The position numbers were made by a program, and so were the translations under genes. Shown piece by piece: positions 8,662 to 17,910 of a stretch of DNA of 64,000 bases (the stretch's first letter is position 1; every line of letters starts with the position of its first letter). Under the pieces are notes generated by a model, which saw nothing but the letters and a program-made list of their open reading frames with translations, searched no databases and was not told the origin of the DNA. The DNA is from Martelella alba (lineage in GTDB: Bacteria; Pseudomonadota; Gammaproteobacteria; Enterobacterales; Enterobacteriaceae), in NCBI RefSeq assembly GCF_005217455.1, contig NZ_SZPQ01000014.1:1-64000 (forward strand). The letters run 5' to 3'.

Positions 8662-9171
8662 ATGCCATCCACTCACGCCCCGGCCGGCGTCGCCATCGTT
8701 ATGGGATCCCAAAGCGATTGGGCGACCATGCAGTATGCCGCGGAGATCCTTGACGCGTTGCATGTGGTCTACCATGTGGAAATCGTCTCGGCGCATCGAA
8801 CTCCGGATAAGCTGTTTTCTTTCGCCGAACAGGCGGCGGCGACGGGCTATCAGGTGATCATCGCCGGCGCGGGCGGCGCGGCCCATTTGCCGGGCATGCT
8901 GGCCGCCAAAACGCTGGTGCCGGTACTTGGCGTGCCGGTGCAAAGCGCGGCGCTGAGCGGCGTTGATAGCCTGTATTCCATCGTCCAGATGCCGCGTGGC
9001 ATCCCGGTGGGCACGCTGGCCATCGGCAAGGCCGGCGCGGCCAACGCCGGTTTGCTGGCCGCCCAGATACTGGCGTTGCATGACGACGAGTTGTCCCGGC
9101 GTCTGGCGTCCTGGCGGCAGGCGCAAACCGATGAGGTGCTGGCCCATCCGGACCCGCGGGAGGAGGCATGA
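8662..9171 (+). CDS. purE: N5-carboxyaminoimidazole ribonucleotide mutase PurE
   Basis: A 169-residue class I PurE that converts N5-CAIR to CAIR in purine synthesis. The catalytic S43-A44-H45 (VSAHRTP), the N-terminal VMGSQSDW phosphate loop and the [14 protein letters not shown] loop are intact. The enzyme is expected to be octameric. An AGGAGC ribosome-binding site precedes the ATG. Its stop overlaps the start of purK by four bases (ATGA), so the two are translationally coupled. The PurR operator upstream predicts repression when purines are plentiful. Confidence 0.98.
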   Translation: MPSTHAPAGVAIVMGSQSDWATMQYAAEILDALHVVYHVEIVSAHRTPDKLFSFAEQAAATGYQVIIAGAGGAAHLPGMLAAKTLVPVLGVPVQSAALSGVDSLYSIVQMPRGIPVGTLAIGKAGAANAGLLAAQILALHDDELSRRLASWRQAQTDEVLAHPDPREEA

Positions 9172-10244
9172 AGCCGGTATGTATCCTGGGTAACGGGCAA
9201 TTGGGACGCATGCTGCGCCAGGCCGGCGAACCGCTTGGCGTTTCCGTGTTCCCTGTGGGGACGGACGCCGAACCCGAGTCGGTGCCTTATTCGCGCAGCG
9301 TCATCACCGCCGAAATCGAGCGCTGGCCTGAAACGCCCCTGACGCTGGAACTGGCCCGCCATGACAACTTTGTCAATCGCGACGTGTTTCCGTTGCTGGC
9401 GGATCGGCTGACGCAAAAACAGCTGCTGGACCGGCTGGGTCTGGCCACCGCCCCGTGGGAGGCGCTCAGCGCGGCCGCGCAATGGCCGCAGATATTCAAT
9501 TCCTTCGGCGTGCTGGCGGTCGTCAAACGACGCACAGGGGGCTATGACGGCCGTGGTCAGTGGCGGTTAACGCCCGGCGAAGAGGCCACGCTGCCCCAGG
9601 ATTGTTATGGCGGTTGTATCGTCGAGCAGGGTATTGCCTTTTCCGGCGAGGTATCGTTGGTCGGCGCGCGATCCTCCGGCGGCGCCTGCGTGTTTTATCC
9701 CCTGACCCACAACGTGCATCAAGAGGGGATCCTTCGTGCCAGCGTCGCATTGCCGCAACCCGATAGCGCCCTACAACGCCGGGCGGAGGCAATGCTGGCG
9801 GCCATTATGCATGATTTGAACTATGTGGGCGTAATGGCCATGGAATGTTTCATTTTCAATGGTTGTCTGCTCATCAATGAGTTGGCGCCGCGGGTGCACA
9901 ATAGCGGCCACTGGACCCAGAACGGCGCATCCATTAGCCAGTTCGAGCTGCATCTGCGGGCTATTCTGGGGCTGCCCATGCCGCAACCGGTGGTGGATAG
10001 CTCCTCGGCGATGGTGAATATCATCGGTACTGAGCTCAATACACATTGGCTGGCGCATCCGCTGATACATTTACATTGGTACGACAAAGAAGTTCGGCCT
10101 GGCCGAAAAGTCGGCCACCTCAACCTGACGCATCCTGACAGCCAAGTGATCGCCAACGCGCTGGCGCGGCTGGCGCCCGATTTGCCACCCGAATACCAGG
10201 AGAGCATCTTGTGGGCGCGCCGCATGTTAACGCCGGCTTCATAG
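9168..10244 (+). CDS. purK: N5-carboxyaminoimidazole ribonucleotide synthase PurK
   Basis: A 358-residue ATP-grasp enzyme that makes N5-CAIR from AIR, bicarbonate and ATP, handing the product to PurE. Visible features are the N-terminal [11 protein letters not shown] loop, the ATP-grasp strand [15 protein letters not shown], the EQGIAF segment and the C-terminal [14 protein letters not shown], a PurK hallmark. Length is close to the E. coli protein (355). It overlaps purE by four bases and is convergent with ybbP. In E. coli an allantoin-degradation cluster lies downstream; none is present here. Confidence 0.98.
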   Translation: MKPVCILGNGQLGRMLRQAGEPLGVSVFPVGTDAEPESVPYSRSVITAEIERWPETPLTLELARHDNFVNRDVFPLLADRLTQKQLLDRLGLATAPWEALSAAAQWPQIFNSFGVLAVVKRRTGGYDGRGQWRLTPGEEATLPQDCYGGCIVEQGIAFSGEVSLVGARSSGGACVFYPLTHNVHQEGILRASVALPQPDSALQRRAEAMLAAIMHDLNYVGVMAMECFIFNGCLLINELAPRVHNSGHWTQNGASISQFELHLRAILGLPMPQPVVDSSSAMVNIIGTELNTHWLAHPLIHLHWYDKEVRPGRKVGHLNLTHPDSQVIANALARLAPDLPPEYQESILWARRMLTPAS

Positions 10245-10274
10245 CTGATCCGGCCGGGTGGCGTCTATGCCCGG

Positions 10275-12707
10275 CTAGGGCTGATACCGGCGATAGACAC
10301 CGCGCCCCCTGAGCAGGGTGAGTCCGAGCGCGCTGCCGCACAGTGACAGGGATAACGCGCCGCACAACGGCAGCAGCCACCAGATTTGATAGTCGGGCCG
10401 CCAGGGAAAATTGAACACTCGCTGTTGTAAAATGCCCAGAGCCGCCTCCGTGCCCACGGCGGCCGCCAAACCGGACGCAAACCCCAGCAGGGCGAATTCA
10501 TACCATAATGTGGCCCGCAGCAATTTTTTACCGGCGCCCAGCGTGCGGTATACCACCAGTTCCTGCTGCCGCTGTCGCATGCCCACCTGCACCTGCGCCG
10601 CCAGCAACAGTGCGCCGCACACCATTACCAACCCCACCATGACCTCCAGCGCACGGCCGACCTGCAGCAAAACCTGGCTTATCTGGCGCAAAATCGCGCC
10701 GACGTCCAACAAACTCAGCGTGGGGAACTGGCGATTAAGTTGCGACAAACGCTTCGCGTCGCCGTGATAGCGAAAACTGGTCAGCCAGGTCTGCGGCTGC
10801 CTATCAAGCGAACCGGGCGGGAAGATAAAGAAAAAGTTGGGTCGCAGGCTTTCCCAATCCGCCTGGCGCACGCTGCTGACTTTGGCGCTGAATGCCTGGG
10901 TATCGCCGGTAAAGGTCAAGGTATCGCCGATCCGCAAATGCAAATCCTCAGCCGCCCGCCGCTCAATGGATACTTCCCCGGGGCCGGGCGGCCATTGTCC
11001 GGCTATTAAGGGATTATCAGGCGCAAGCGCTTTCTTCCAGGTGAGATTCAATTCCCGATTGACCGTCCGTCCGCCGGGATCGTCCTCATGGATAACATCG
11101 GTGGCTTTACGGCCATTGATGCCGGTCAGACGAGCCCGGACGATAGGATAGAACGCACCGGGCGCGATGTGGTTTTGCCACAGGAAATCCCGAACCTCCG
11201 GCACTTGATCGGCGGTGATGTTCAGTAAAAAGTAATTGGGGCTATCCGGCGGCAGTTGTTGACGCCAGCGATCCAAAAGATCCCCCCTCATCGCCAGCAG
11301 CAGCGCCAACAACATAAATGACAAAGAGAACGCCGCCAACTGGCTTAAGGTGATCCAGGGTTGGCGCAACAAGCGGTTAATGGCCAATCGAAGAGTCAGG
11401 CCGCCGACCGCCAGACGCCGCAATAGCCATAACGCCCCCAGACCCGCCGCGGCCAGCGCCAGGGACAACGCCGCGCCGCCGCCCACCAGCGTCCAGAACA
11501 CGCCGCCAACGCCCACCAGGGCGATAAGCAGAACCAGAACAATCACCAGCAGCGCCGGTATATAGTAGCGCAGCGGCCACACCGGGGCGACGGCGTCCCG
11601 GCGTAAAACCCGTATAGGGCGGGTGGCCAGTAATTGGCGGTAAGGACGCGCGCCCACCATCAGGGACACCGCCACGAGTCCGCCCAGGGCCCACAACCAC
11701 GGCCAAATGCCCGCGCTCGGCAAAGCGGCCGGCAGCACCGGCGCCAACAGGCGGATCAAGGCGTATTCGAACGCCAGCCCAATCAGACTGCCAGCCAGAC
11801 CGGCGAACGCCAATAGCGCCAGCCATTGCCCGATGACCAGCGTCATCAGGGTACGCCGTCCGGCGCCCAAGGTTTTCAATACGGCCACCAGTTCACTGCG
11901 GCTACGGCAGTAGTGGCCCATCGCCACCGCCATCGCCGCCACCGACAGCACCAGGGTCAACAGGGCGGAAAGCGCCAAAAACGATCGGGATCGCGTGATG
12001 GAAGCGTCCAGCGGGCCGTTGCCGGTGTCCCTGCCAGACCAGCGCTGCCCGGCGCCGAGCCTGGGCAGCAGATAATCCTCAAATGATGAAAGCTGTGGTT
12101 CCGTGCCGGCGAACATGTACCGCCAGGTCACACGACTTCCGGGTTGAACGACGCCGGTTTTTACCACGTCCGCCACGTTGATGATAATGGCGGGGGCGGT
12201 TTGGAACGGGTTGAATCCGCTGTCCGGCTCCCGCAAGACCTCTCCGTCGATACGCAGACTGGCGTCTCCCACATCCAATTCATCGCCCGCCTTGAGGCCA
12301 AGCAAGTCCAGCAAACGCGGCGCCACCAGCACGGAACCAGGCCGCGAGCGAAGGCGTTCCGGGCGGGTCGCTAAATGACCGTACAACGGATAGCGCCCGT
12401 CGACGGCTTTGACATCGGCCAATTGCACGTTATCACCGGCGAACACCATGGTCATAAAGGCGATTTGCCGGCTGACCGTCAATCCATCGGCGCGCGCCCG
12501 GCGCAGCCAATCTTCATCCACCGGCCGCGCGCTGCGCAATACCCGGTCCGCCGCCAGAAAATCACGGCTTTGACGATCAATGCCTTTTTGCATCCGATCG
12601 CTGATATTCCCCAGCGCCAACACGCAGGCCACTGACAAGGTGAGCGCCAGCCAGACTATCAATAGCGACGGAGAACGCCATTCCCGCCAAAACCAGCGCG
12701 CTATCAT
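10275..12707 (-). CDS. ybbP: FtsX-like ABC transporter permease YbbP
   Basis: An 810-residue inner-membrane protein of the MacB/FtsX permease superfamily. An N-terminal membrane segment (residues about 15-35) is followed by a periplasmic domain, a central block of membrane helices (about 255-475), a second periplasmic domain and a C-terminal helix trio ending near 800. I start at MIARWFWREWRSPSLL, which matches E. coli YbbP and overlaps ybbA by four bases (ATGA); the longer frame adds 16 residues without support. It pairs with the ATPase YbbA. Such systems usually extract lipoproteins or lipids or act as mechanotransducers rather than transporters; the substrate is not established. Confidence 0.95.
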   Translation of the reverse strand: MIARWFWREWRSPSLLIVWLALTLSVACVLALGNISDRMQKGIDRQSRDFLAADRVLRSARPVDEDWLRRARADGLTVSRQIAFMTMVFAGDNVQLADVKAVDGRYPLYGHLATRPERLRSRPGSVLVAPRLLDLLGLKAGDELDVGDASLRIDGEVLREPDSGFNPFQTAPAIIINVADVVKTGVVQPGSRVTWRYMFAGTEPQLSSFEDYLLPRLGAGQRWSGRDTGNGPLDASITRSRSFLALSALLTLVLSVAAMAVAMGHYCRSRSELVAVLKTLGAGRRTLMTLVIGQWLALLAFAGLAGSLIGLAFEYALIRLLAPVLPAALPSAGIWPWLWALGGLVAVSLMVGARPYRQLLATRPIRVLRRDAVAPVWPLRYYIPALLVIVLVLLIALVGVGGVFWTLVGGGAALSLALAAAGLGALWLLRRLAVGGLTLRLAINRLLRQPWITLSQLAAFSLSFMLLALLLAMRGDLLDRWRQQLPPDSPNYFLLNITADQVPEVRDFLWQNHIAPGAFYPIVRARLTGINGRKATDVIHEDDPGGRTVNRELNLTWKKALAPDNPLIAGQWPPGPGEVSIERRAAEDLHLRIGDTLTFTGDTQAFSAKVSSVRQADWESLRPNFFFIFPPGSLDRQPQTWLTSFRYHGDAKRLSQLNRQFPTLSLLDVGAILRQISQVLLQVGRALEVMVGLVMVCGALLLAAQVQVGMRQRQQELVVYRTLGAGKKLLRATLWYEFALLGFASGLAAAVGTEAALGILQQRVFNFPWRPDYQIWWLLPLCGALSLSLCGSALGLTLLRGRGVYRRYQP

Positions 12708-13390
12708 GCCACCTCCAGCAATAAACCGTCTTGCAACCGCAATCGTCGTTCGCAACGGGCGGCCAGTTGCAGATCGTGGGTGACCAGAATAAGCGTGGTA
12801 TCGGCCTCGCGATTCAGGGTGAATAATAACTCGGCGATACGTTCGCCGGTATTGCGGTCCAGGTTGCCGGTGGGTTCGTCGGCGAACAAAATCTTCGGTC
12901 GACCGCTGAATGCCCGGGCCAGGGCCACCCGTTGCTGTTCGCCGCCAGACAATTGCGCCGGCAAATGAGCCAGCCGTTTCGCCAGGCCCAGTTGCTCCAG
13001 CAGACGCCGTGCCTGATCCCGGCTGCCCCGCTCGCTTTCACCCCGCAACAATGCCGGTAACTGCACGTTTTCCAGCGCGGTTAGGGTGGGCACCAACATG
13101 AAGGATTGAAAAACAAAGCCAACGCTCGCGGCCCGCAAGGCCGCTCTACCCTCTTCATCCATATCGGCCAGGTTTTGCCCCAGCAGCCGCACCTCGCCGG
13201 CGCTGCCGTCATCCAATCCCGCCAGGATGCCGAGCAGAGTGGATTTGCCCGAACCCGATTCCCCCACCAGAGCGATAGTTTGCGCCGGTTTGACAACCAG
13301 CTCGACACCGGTGAGGATGGTAAGCTGATGTTCCCCCTGACCGACGTGCTTAATAAGATGATGAACTTCAAGAACGTTTCCCGCTGGCAT
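12704..13390 (-). CDS. ybbA: ABC transporter ATP-binding protein YbbA
   Basis: A 228-residue LolD/MacB-type ATPase. Walker A is GESGSGKST, the signature LSGGEQQR, Walker B ILFADEPTGNLD and the switch histidine sits in LVTHD. It powers the permease YbbP, whose start overlaps this stop by four bases. Its own 5' end overlaps the divergent tesA coding region by 33 bp, which constrains both promoters. The substrate of YbbAP is unknown; genetic linkage with the thioesterase TesA is conserved across Enterobacterales and hints at a lipid-related role, which is inference. Confidence 0.96.
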   Translation of the reverse strand: MPAGNVLEVHHLIKHVGQGEHQLTILTGVELVVKPAQTIALVGESGSGKSTLLGILAGLDDGSAGEVRLLGQNLADMDEEGRAALRAASVGFVFQSFMLVPTLTALENVQLPALLRGESERGSRDQARRLLEQLGLAKRLAHLPAQLSGGEQQRVALARAFSGRPKILFADEPTGNLDRNTGERIAELLFTLNREADTTLILVTHDLQLAARCERRLRLQDGLLLEVA

Positions 13391-14020
13391 ATTCCCATCC
13401 TTTTGCTATTGGGCCTTTTTAGTTTACGTGCTATCGCTGCGGATACCTTGCTGATTTTGGGCGATAGTCTTAGCGCCGGCTATCGCATGTCGGCCGATCA
13501 AGCCTGGCCCGCCTTGCTCGATGCGAAATGGCGGGGCAACCCCGGCGGCGTCCGGGTCGTTAATGGCAGCATCAGCGGCGATACCGCCGGCCAGGGGCTG
13601 GCGCGGCTACCGGCCCTGCTGAAATTGTACAAGCCGAAATGGGTTATGATTGAACTGGGCGGCAATGACGGTTTGCGCGGTTTTCCGCCATCGGCAATCC
13701 GCCAGAATTTATCCAAGGCCATCGAACTGACCGAAGCCGCGGGAGCCCGCCCTCTCTTGATGCAGATTCGTCTGCCTCCCAATTATGGGCGCCGCTATAC
13801 CGAAGCATTCAGCGCCATTTACCCGAATCTGGCCCGGCGGTACAAGGCGCCGCTGCTGCCATTCTTTATGGAGCAGGTCTATCTCAAACCGCAATGGATG
13901 CAAGACGACAACATTCATCCCAGTCCCGCGGCGCAGTCGTTCATCGCCGATTGGATGTCGGCGCGGCTCACCCCGCTACTACAGCATGATTCGGCCGCCG
14001 CCGGGCAACGTAATGGGTAA
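13358..14020 (+). CDS. tesA: Periplasmic acyl-CoA thioesterase I / lysophospholipase TesA
   Basis: A 220-residue GDSL-family hydrolase. A signal peptide of 27 residues ends in AIAA, leaving mature DTLLILGDSLS with the catalytic serine at precursor position 37. Block III GGNDGLRG and the Asp/His pair in DDNIHP complete the triad. It hydrolyses thioesters and lysophospholipids in the periplasm. I start at MMNFKNVSRW, matching E. coli; longer upstream frames run antisense to ybbA. It is 12 residues longer than the E. coli enzyme, partly from GNPGG in the region after DAKW. ybbO follows four bases after the stop. Confidence 0.95.
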   Translation: MMNFKNVSRWHIPILLLLGLFSLRAIAADTLLILGDSLSAGYRMSADQAWPALLDAKWRGNPGGVRVVNGSISGDTAGQGLARLPALLKLYKPKWVMIELGGNDGLRGFPPSAIRQNLSKAIELTEAAGARPLLMQIRLPPNYGRRYTEAFSAIYPNLARRYKAPLLPFFMEQVYLKPQWMQDDNIHPSPAAQSFIADWMSARLTPLLQHDSAAAGQRNG

Positions 14021-14024
14021 AGTT

Positions 14025-14801
14025 ATGCAAAAAACCGTATTGATTACCGGTTGTTCCAGCGGTATTGGTCTGACGGCGGCATCGGATTTGCGGCAACGGG
14101 GCTACCGGGTGATGGCGACCTGCCGAAAACCAGACGATGTTCGGCGGCTCGTAGAAGCCGGCTTCGAGACCCTGCTGCTGGATCTGGACGACCCTGACAG
14201 TGTCGATGCCGCCGCCGACCAAGTGATCGCCCTCACCGGCCATCGCCTCTATGCCCTGTTCAACAATGCCGGTTACGGTCTCTACGGCGCGTTATCATCC
14301 CTGACCCGGCAGCAATTGGAACACCAGTTCGCCAGCAATTTCTTCGGCGTTCATCAATTGACGCGGCGTCTGCTGCCGGCCATGTTACCCCATGGAGAAG
14401 GCCGGATTATCCAGACCAGCTCGATTATGGGGCGGGTGACCACGCCGGGCCGGGGCGCCTACGCCGCCAGCAAGTTCGCGTTGGAAGCCTGGTCGGAAAC
14501 CCTGCGCATGGAGTTGCACGGTACCGGTCTCTATGTCAGTCTGATCGAACCCGGGCCCATCAGCACCGCTTTTACCGGCAATGTCCGGCAATCCATGGCG
14601 GACAAGCCGGTGACCAACCCCGGTATCGCTAAACGCTTTACCTTGCCGCCGCAGGCCGTACTGCCCAAGTTGCACCACGCACTGGAACATCCCCGGCCGC
14701 GAACGCGTTATCCGGTTACGCTGGTGGCGCAAAGTTTATCGCTGTTACGCCGTATTTTGCCGGATCGTTGCCTGGAAGGGATTTTACGCGGCGGGCATTG
14801 A
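14025..14801 (+). CDS. ybbO: Short-chain dehydrogenase/reductase YbbO
   Basis: A 258-residue NAD(P)-dependent SDR. The cofactor loop TGCSSGIG (residues 7-14), NNAGYG and the catalytic Ser with YAASK (Y-x-x-x-K) are present. E. coli YbbO is reported as an NADP-dependent aldehyde reductase, which fits the fold, but the physiological substrate is not known. I start at MQKTVLITG; an ATG 12 bp upstream (MGKV) overlaps the tesA stop and is an alternative. It is in the tesA-ybbO-ybbN run, also conserved in E. coli. Confidence 0.93.
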   Translation: MQKTVLITGCSSGIGLTAASDLRQRGYRVMATCRKPDDVRRLVEAGFETLLLDLDDPDSVDAAADQVIALTGHRLYALFNNAGYGLYGALSSLTRQQLEHQFASNFFGVHQLTRRLLPAMLPHGEGRIIQTSSIMGRVTTPGRGAYAASKFALEAWSETLRMELHGTGLYVSLIEPGPISTAFTGNVRQSMADKPVTNPGIAKRFTLPPQAVLPKLHHALEHPRPRTRYPVTLVAQSLSLLRRILPDRCLEGILRGGH

Positions 14802-14852
14802 GATGGGGGAAAACGCCCCCATATATCGCTAAAACGGACGAGAGAAAATTTC

Positions 14853-15710
14853 ATGTTAGCTCAAGCCACCCTTGTTGATATAGATGAAACCAATCTTCAG
14901 CAAACGCTGGAACAATCCATGTCCCAGCCAGTGTTGTTTTACTTCTGGTCGGAGCGCAGCCAACATTGCCAGCAAATGACGCCGGCCATCGAAAAACTGG
15001 CGCAGGAATTCGCCGGCCAGTTCATTCTGGCCAAGGTGGACTGCGACGCCCAGGCGCATATTGCCGCCCAGTTCGGTCTGCGGGCCATTCCTACCGTTTA
15101 TCTTTTCAAAGACGGCCAGCCGCTGGACGGTTTTCAGGGGCCGCAACCGGAAGACGTGATCCGTGATTTGCTGCAACGGGCCCTGCCTAACCCGGCCGAG
15201 CTGAAAATGGCCGAGGCCGGCGAGCTGATGGGCCGCGGAGCTTATGCCGAAGCCCTGCCGCTGCTCAAAGAAGCATGGCAACTGACCGACAAATCCAGCG
15301 AAGCCGGCCTGCTGCTGGCGGAAACTTACATCCAGCTCAAGCGCATCGACGATGCCGAAGCGGTGCTGGCGGTCTTCCCGTTACAGGACAAAGATACCCG
15401 TTATCAAGGCCTGATGGCGCAAATCGATCTCATGAAGCAAGCCGCCGACACGCCCGAAATACAGCAATTGCAGGAACGGGTGAAAAATGCCCCCGAGGAT
15501 GCGGCGCTGGCGGTGCAACTGGCTCTACAATTGCAGCAAGTCGGCCGCAATGAAGAAGCGCTGGAACTGCTCACCGGTCATTTGCGCAAGGATCTGGCCG
15601 CCGCCGGAGGCGAAGCGCGCAAGACGCTGATGGATATCCTGGCCGCCCTGGGTACCGGCGACGCGTTGGCGGGGAAATACCGTCGTCAGCTTTATTCGCT
15701 GCTCTACTGA
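14853..15710 (+). CDS. cnoX: Chaperedoxin CnoX (YbbN)
   Basis: A 285-residue protein with an N-terminal thioredoxin domain and C-terminal TPR repeats. The usual CxxC is replaced by SQHC (residues 36-39), as in E. coli YbbN, so it lacks reductase activity but can form mixed disulfides. The known role is holding proteins during bleach stress and handing them to GroEL and DnaK. The C-terminus ends [11 protein letters not shown], almost identical to E. coli, where this tail contacts GroEL. A perfect hairpin follows at 15756-15778. Confidence 0.96.
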   Translation: MLAQATLVDIDETNLQQTLEQSMSQPVLFYFWSERSQHCQQMTPAIEKLAQEFAGQFILAKVDCDAQAHIAAQFGLRAIPTVYLFKDGQPLDGFQGPQPEDVIRDLLQRALPNPAELKMAEAGELMGRGAYAEALPLLKEAWQLTDKSSEAGLLLAETYIQLKRIDDAEAVLAVFPLQDKDTRYQGLMAQIDLMKQAADTPEIQQLQERVKNAPEDAALAVQLALQLQQVGRNEEALELLTGHLRKDLAAAGGEARKTLMDILAALGTGDALAGKYRRQLYSLLY

Positions 15711-15755
15711 GGCGATGCCGTTCGGGGGGATTTTCCTCCCCGCCCGCACCGCCAG

Positions 15756-15778
15756 CGTCGGCCGACATTCGGCCGACG
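15756..15778 (+). terminator. Hairpin downstream of ybbN
   Basis: A perfect 10-bp stem (CGTCGGCCGA / TCGGCCGACG) with a 3-nt loop is followed by GGTGTTCTTTTA. The T tract is interrupted, so termination may be partial. Confidence 0.55.
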
Positions 15779-15998
15779 GGTGTTCTTTTACGCCGCTTTG
15801 ACCTGGCAAAGCGGTCCAGCCTTTGGCGCCTGCCGGTTATGCCGAATTTCCCGCGTCATTCGACGTTACCACGCCGGTAAGGGCGTATTATGGAACTGAC
15901 GGGGTAAACCACGCCATGCTGTTTGGGGCCGATTATCGTCTAGTCTGAAATTGACGCCCCTTAGCCCCACCTGAGTGCAAGAAATGGAGATCTCAGCT

Positions 15999-16913
15999 AT
16001 GTTAACGGTTATTCCTATTTTGGTTGTTGTTGCCCTGGTTATCGTCTGGGCGGGAATAAAAATCGTCCCGCAGGGATACCAGTGGACGGTGGAACGTTTC
16101 GGCCGCTACACCCACACCCTGCCCCCGGGCTTGAATCTGGTGGTGCCGTTCATGGACAGAATCGGCCGCAAGATCAATATGATGGAGCAGGTTCTCGACG
16201 TGCCTTCCCAGGAAGTCATTTCCAAGGACAATGCCAACGTCACCATTGACGCCGTCTGTTTTATTCAAGTGGTCGAGCCGGCGCGCGCCGCCTATGAGGT
16301 CAGCAATCTGGAACAGGCCATCCTCAATCTGACCATGACCAACATCCGGACGGTGCTTGGCGCCATGGAACTGGACGAAATGCTTTCCCAGCGGGACATG
16401 ATCAATAACCGCTTATTGCACATTGTCGATGACGCCACCAACCCCTGGGGTGTGAAAGTCACCCGCATCGAAATCCGCGATGTCCGTCCGCCGGCGGAAA
16501 TGGTGGCGGCCATGAACGCGCAAATGAGGGCCGAACGCACCAAACGGGCGAATATCCTGGAAGCGGAGGGCGTCCGCCAGGCCGCCATCCTGCGGGCCGA
16601 GGGAGAAAAGCAGTCGCAGATACTCAATGCCGAAGGGGAACGCCAGGCGGCCTTCCTACAGGCCGAAGCGCGCGAACGGGCGGCGCAGGCCGAGGCGCAG
16701 GCCACCAAAATGGTTTCCGAGGCCATCGCGGCGGGTAATATACAGGCAATAAACTATTTCGTCGCCCAGAAATACACCGATGCCCTAAACAAAATCGGCT
16801 CCGCCGACAATAGCAAGGTCATCATGATGCCGTTGGACGCCACCAATCTGATGGGCGCCATCGGCGGTATCGCCGAGCTTATCGGCGAGAGCAGGCAAAG
16901 CCGGGGTAAATAG
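15999..16913 (+). CDS. qmcA: SPFH/stomatin-like membrane protein QmcA
   Basis: A 304-residue protein with one N-terminal membrane helix (residues 2-22), an SPFH band-7 domain (about 25-200, with [15 protein letters not shown]) and a long helical Ala/Glu-rich segment (about 195-250). E. coli QmcA forms a large cage-like oligomer on the membrane and suppresses loss of FtsH with HtpX. I start at MLTVIPI, with GGAGA eight bases upstream, matching family length (305). ybbJ follows immediately, forming the usual SPFH-NfeD pair. Confidence 0.96.
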   Translation: MLTVIPILVVVALVIVWAGIKIVPQGYQWTVERFGRYTHTLPPGLNLVVPFMDRIGRKINMMEQVLDVPSQEVISKDNANVTIDAVCFIQVVEPARAAYEVSNLEQAILNLTMTNIRTVLGAMELDEMLSQRDMINNRLLHIVDDATNPWGVKVTRIEIRDVRPPAEMVAAMNAQMRAERTKRANILEAEGVRQAAILRAEGEKQSQILNAEGERQAAFLQAEARERAAQAEAQATKMVSEAIAAGNIQAINYFVAQKYTDALNKIGSADNSKVIMMPLDATNLMGAIGGIAELIGESRQSRGK

Positions 16914-16915
16914 TG

Positions 16916-17362
16916 ATGCTGGCCGCGATCATGTCGTATCCGCACGGATTCTGGATTACCCTGGGCGGGGCATTGCTGGCCGCCGAGATGCTGGGCGCCG
17001 GCGGATACCTGCTGTGGAGCGGCATCGCCGCGGTGCTGGTGGGATTGCTGTCCTGGGTCTTGCCGCTGGACTGGGCCTGGCAGGGGGTGTTTTTTTCCCT
17101 GCTTACCGTGGCGTCCGCCGTCGCATGGTGGTACTGGCTGCGCGGTCGCGACAAAAACGCCGCGCAATCGCTCCTTAACCAGCGAGGCGCTCAATTGGTG
17201 GGGACCCATGCCATTTTGATAGAACCTGTGGTGAACGGCATCGGCCGTGTCCGTGTCGGCGATGGAACCTGGCGGGCGGTAAGCGATACCGATCTGGCGG
17301 CCGGCTGTTCCGTGGTGGTGATCGCGGCGGAAGGCGTTACCCTGCGCGTCCGTCCGCTTTGA
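16916..17362 (+). CDS. ybbJ: NfeD-like membrane protein YbbJ
   Basis: A 148-residue protein with three or four membrane helices in the first 80 residues and a C-terminal OB-like beta-barrel domain (from about NQRGAQLVG). NfeD proteins partner with SPFH proteins, and the gene starts at the qmcA stop (TAGTGATG; a GTG at 16913 is an equally close alternative start). Probable role is to assist assembly or function of QmcA at the inner membrane. It is convergent with cueR, 27 bp away. Confidence 0.93.
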   Translation: MLAAIMSYPHGFWITLGGALLAAEMLGAGGYLLWSGIAAVLVGLLSWVLPLDWAWQGVFFSLLTVASAVAWWYWLRGRDKNAAQSLLNQRGAQLVGTHAILIEPVVNGIGRVRVGDGTWRAVSDTDLAAGCSVVVIAAEGVTLRVRPL

Positions 17363-17389
17363 ACGGGCATGACGACCCCGCGCCGGTCA

Positions 17390-17803
17390 TTATGGATGGT
17401 GGTGGTCGTGGTCGCAACAGCCGGCGAGATTATCGATGATGGGGCATTCGGCGCCGTCATCGCCGGGGCAGCTGTCCGCCAGAGCCAGCAGGTGTTCGCG
17501 CATGGCTTGCAGCTGCTCAATGTGATGCTCGATATCGTTGACTTTTTGCAAGGTGCGTCTTTTCACATCGGCGCTGTGCCGTTGCGGATTATTGAACAAC
17601 GCGATTAATTCCCGGCACTCGTCGAGATTAAACCCCACCAGCCGCGCCTGATGCAATAAGGTCAGCTCTTCAAGGTGTCGCGCGTCATAGCTGCGATAAC
17701 CGTTAGCGCGGCGGGTCGGTTGTCTGACCAGGCCTTTTTCCTCATAAAACCGAATGGCCTTGCTGGTCAGCCCGGTTTTTTTCGCCACATCGCTAATATT
17801 CAT
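17390..17803 (-). CDS. cueR: Cu(I)-responsive MerR-type activator CueR
   Basis: A 137-residue MerR-family regulator. The DNA-binding domain comprises residues 1-70 ([25 protein letters not shown]), followed by a long dimerisation helix and the metal loop with C112 and C120 (CPGDDGAEC), the two Cu(I) ligands in E. coli. A second Cys pair at 129-130 is followed by a His-rich tail (DHDHHHP). It activates copA by untwisting a 19-bp-spaced promoter. Here cueR and copA are directly divergent, 107 bp apart, whereas E. coli has two genes (glsA, ybaT) between them. Confidence 0.97.
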   Translation of the reverse strand: MNISDVAKKTGLTSKAIRFYEEKGLVRQPTRRANGYRSYDARHLEELTLLHQARLVGFNLDECRELIALFNNPQRHSADVKRRTLQKVNDIEHHIEQLQAMREHLLALADSCPGDDGAECPIIDNLAGCCDHDHHHP

Positions 17804-17811
17804 TCCCCCCC

Positions 17812-17842
17812 TTGACCTTCCCCTTGCGGCAAGGTTTAAGCT
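17812..17842 (+). promoter_or_regulatory. CueR-controlled copA promoter
   Basis: The -35 TTGACC (17812-17817) and -10 TAAGCT (17837-17842) are 19 bp apart, the long spacer typical of MerR-family targets. Between them lies the dyad ACCTTCC-N7-GCAAGGT (17815-17835), close to the E. coli copA operator. It lies about 70-100 bp before the copA start. Confidence 0.92.
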
Positions 17843-17910
17843 CTATTACATCGAAACGTCCCGTTCCGTGTCAACCGGTCCGGGACGCTTACCATGTAAA
17901 GGAGCACGTC

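Noticed and set aside
13106-13357. Longer tesA start antisense to ybbA
   Set aside because: The E. coli-like signal peptide begins at 13358; upstream residues mirror ybbA codons.
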